This document shows, one piece after another, positions 22,163 through 22,261 of a stretch of DNA of 22,261 bases. This DNA is from Geobacter sp. (GTDB lineage Bacteria; Desulfobacterota; Desulfuromonadia; Geobacterales; DSM-12255). Position 1 is the first letter of the stretch; every line of letters starts with the position of its first letter. Made by a program: the position numbers and the translations under genes. The stretch spans positions 1 through 22,261 of the forward strand of contig VEOV01000353.1 in the NCBI GenBank assembly GCA_012026855.1. Reading direction: 5' to 3'. Below the pieces are notes generated by a model. That model was not told the origin of the DNA, did no database searches, and worked only from the letters and a program-made list of their open reading frames with translations.

Positions 22163-22261
22163 TTATTCAATAATTGCACTGACGACGCCAGCGCCTACGG
22201 TACGGCCACCTTCACGAATAGCGAATCTCAGACCTTCGTCCATGGCTATCGGGGTGATCAG
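22163..22261 (-). CDS. tuf: Elongation factor Tu (C-terminal 32 residues only)
   Basis: The reverse strand reads a 32-residue C-terminus, with RFAIREGGRTVGAGVVSAII near the end and then a TAA stop. This is the beta-barrel domain 3 end of EF-Tu, the GTPase that brings aminoacyl-tRNA to the ribosome. The rest lies beyond the right edge. tuf directly upstream of rpsJ is a common arrangement where the str and S10 operons are joined. Whether it is one of two tuf copies cannot be told. Confidence 0.95.
   Translation of the reverse strand: MITPIAMDEGLRFAIREGGRTVGAGVVSAIIE

Larger units (their letters stand above)
7175..22261 (-). other. tuf-S10-spc-alpha ribosomal protein cluster (probable single long operon)
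   Basis: Thirty-one genes lie on one strand with gaps from an 11-nt overlap to about 32 nt, and no internal terminator hairpin was seen. The order is the classical S10, spc and alpha order fused end to end, with tuf upstream and the transcript running right to left into the terminator at 7141-7174. The promoter is beyond the right edge. infA, often found beside rpmJ in other bacteria, is not in the cluster. Confidence 0.85.

Noticed and set aside
1..22261. Mobile elements, CRISPR, prophage or defence genes
   Set aside because: No terminal inverted repeats, transposase or integrase motifs, direct repeat arrays or disrupted genes were seen; gene order is conserved housekeeping.

Overview
The window is a housekeeping stretch of a bacterial chromosome made of two convergent gene blocks that meet at a shared terminator near 7141-7174. 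Gene order, protein lengths and sequence style suggest a Geobacter-like member of Desulfuromonadota/Geobacterales: moderate G+C, a GGDEF-type response regulator and a histidine kinase flanking hisS, frequent TTG starts, and an S10-spc-alpha cluster with map next to rpmJ and no infA between them. The taxonomic call comes from recollection and impression, with no search behind it.

Left block, plus strand (1-7125). It holds the 3' part of an unrecognised gene with two similar beta-rich modules, then comEC (DNA-uptake channel with a metallo-beta-lactamase-like domain), then a receiver-GAF-GGDEF response regulator (probable diguanylate cyclase), then hisS (histidyl-tRNA synthetase), then a membrane-bound sensor histidine kinase. 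The first two genes are separated by 1 nt and look co-transcribed. A 71-nt gap with a good sigma70-like promoter and a dyad precedes the response regulator. The last three genes are tightly packed.

Right block, minus strand (22261 down to 7201). This is the joined S10, spc and alpha operons, read from right to left: tuf (3' end only), rpsJ, rplC, rplD, rplW, rplB, rpsS, rplV, rpsC, rplP, rpmC, rpsQ, rplN, rplX, rplE, rpsN, rpsH, rplF, rplR, rpsE, rpmD, rplO, secY, adk, map, rpmJ, rpsM, rpsK, rpsD, rpoA, rplQ. Gaps range from an 11-nt overlap to about 32 nt and no internal terminator was seen, so it probably forms one long transcription unit whose promoter lies outside the window. The products supply much of the ribosome, the SecYEG channel core, the RNA polymerase alpha subunit, adenylate kinase and methionine aminopeptidase. 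Two small genes, rpmJ and rpmD, were found by reading the gaps between larger genes. Several starts were moved to the codon that best fits the Shine-Dalgarno sequence and the family N-terminus.

No mobile element, CRISPR array, tRNA or rRNA was seen, and there is no gene-free stretch over 300 nt. I found no convincing undescribed multi-gene system. The points most worth a second look are the duplicated-module protein upstream of comEC, the long acidic Ala/Val/Pro-rich tail on bL17, the kinase and response regulator split by hisS, the many TTG starts in highly expressed genes, and the set of four-ligand zinc sites.
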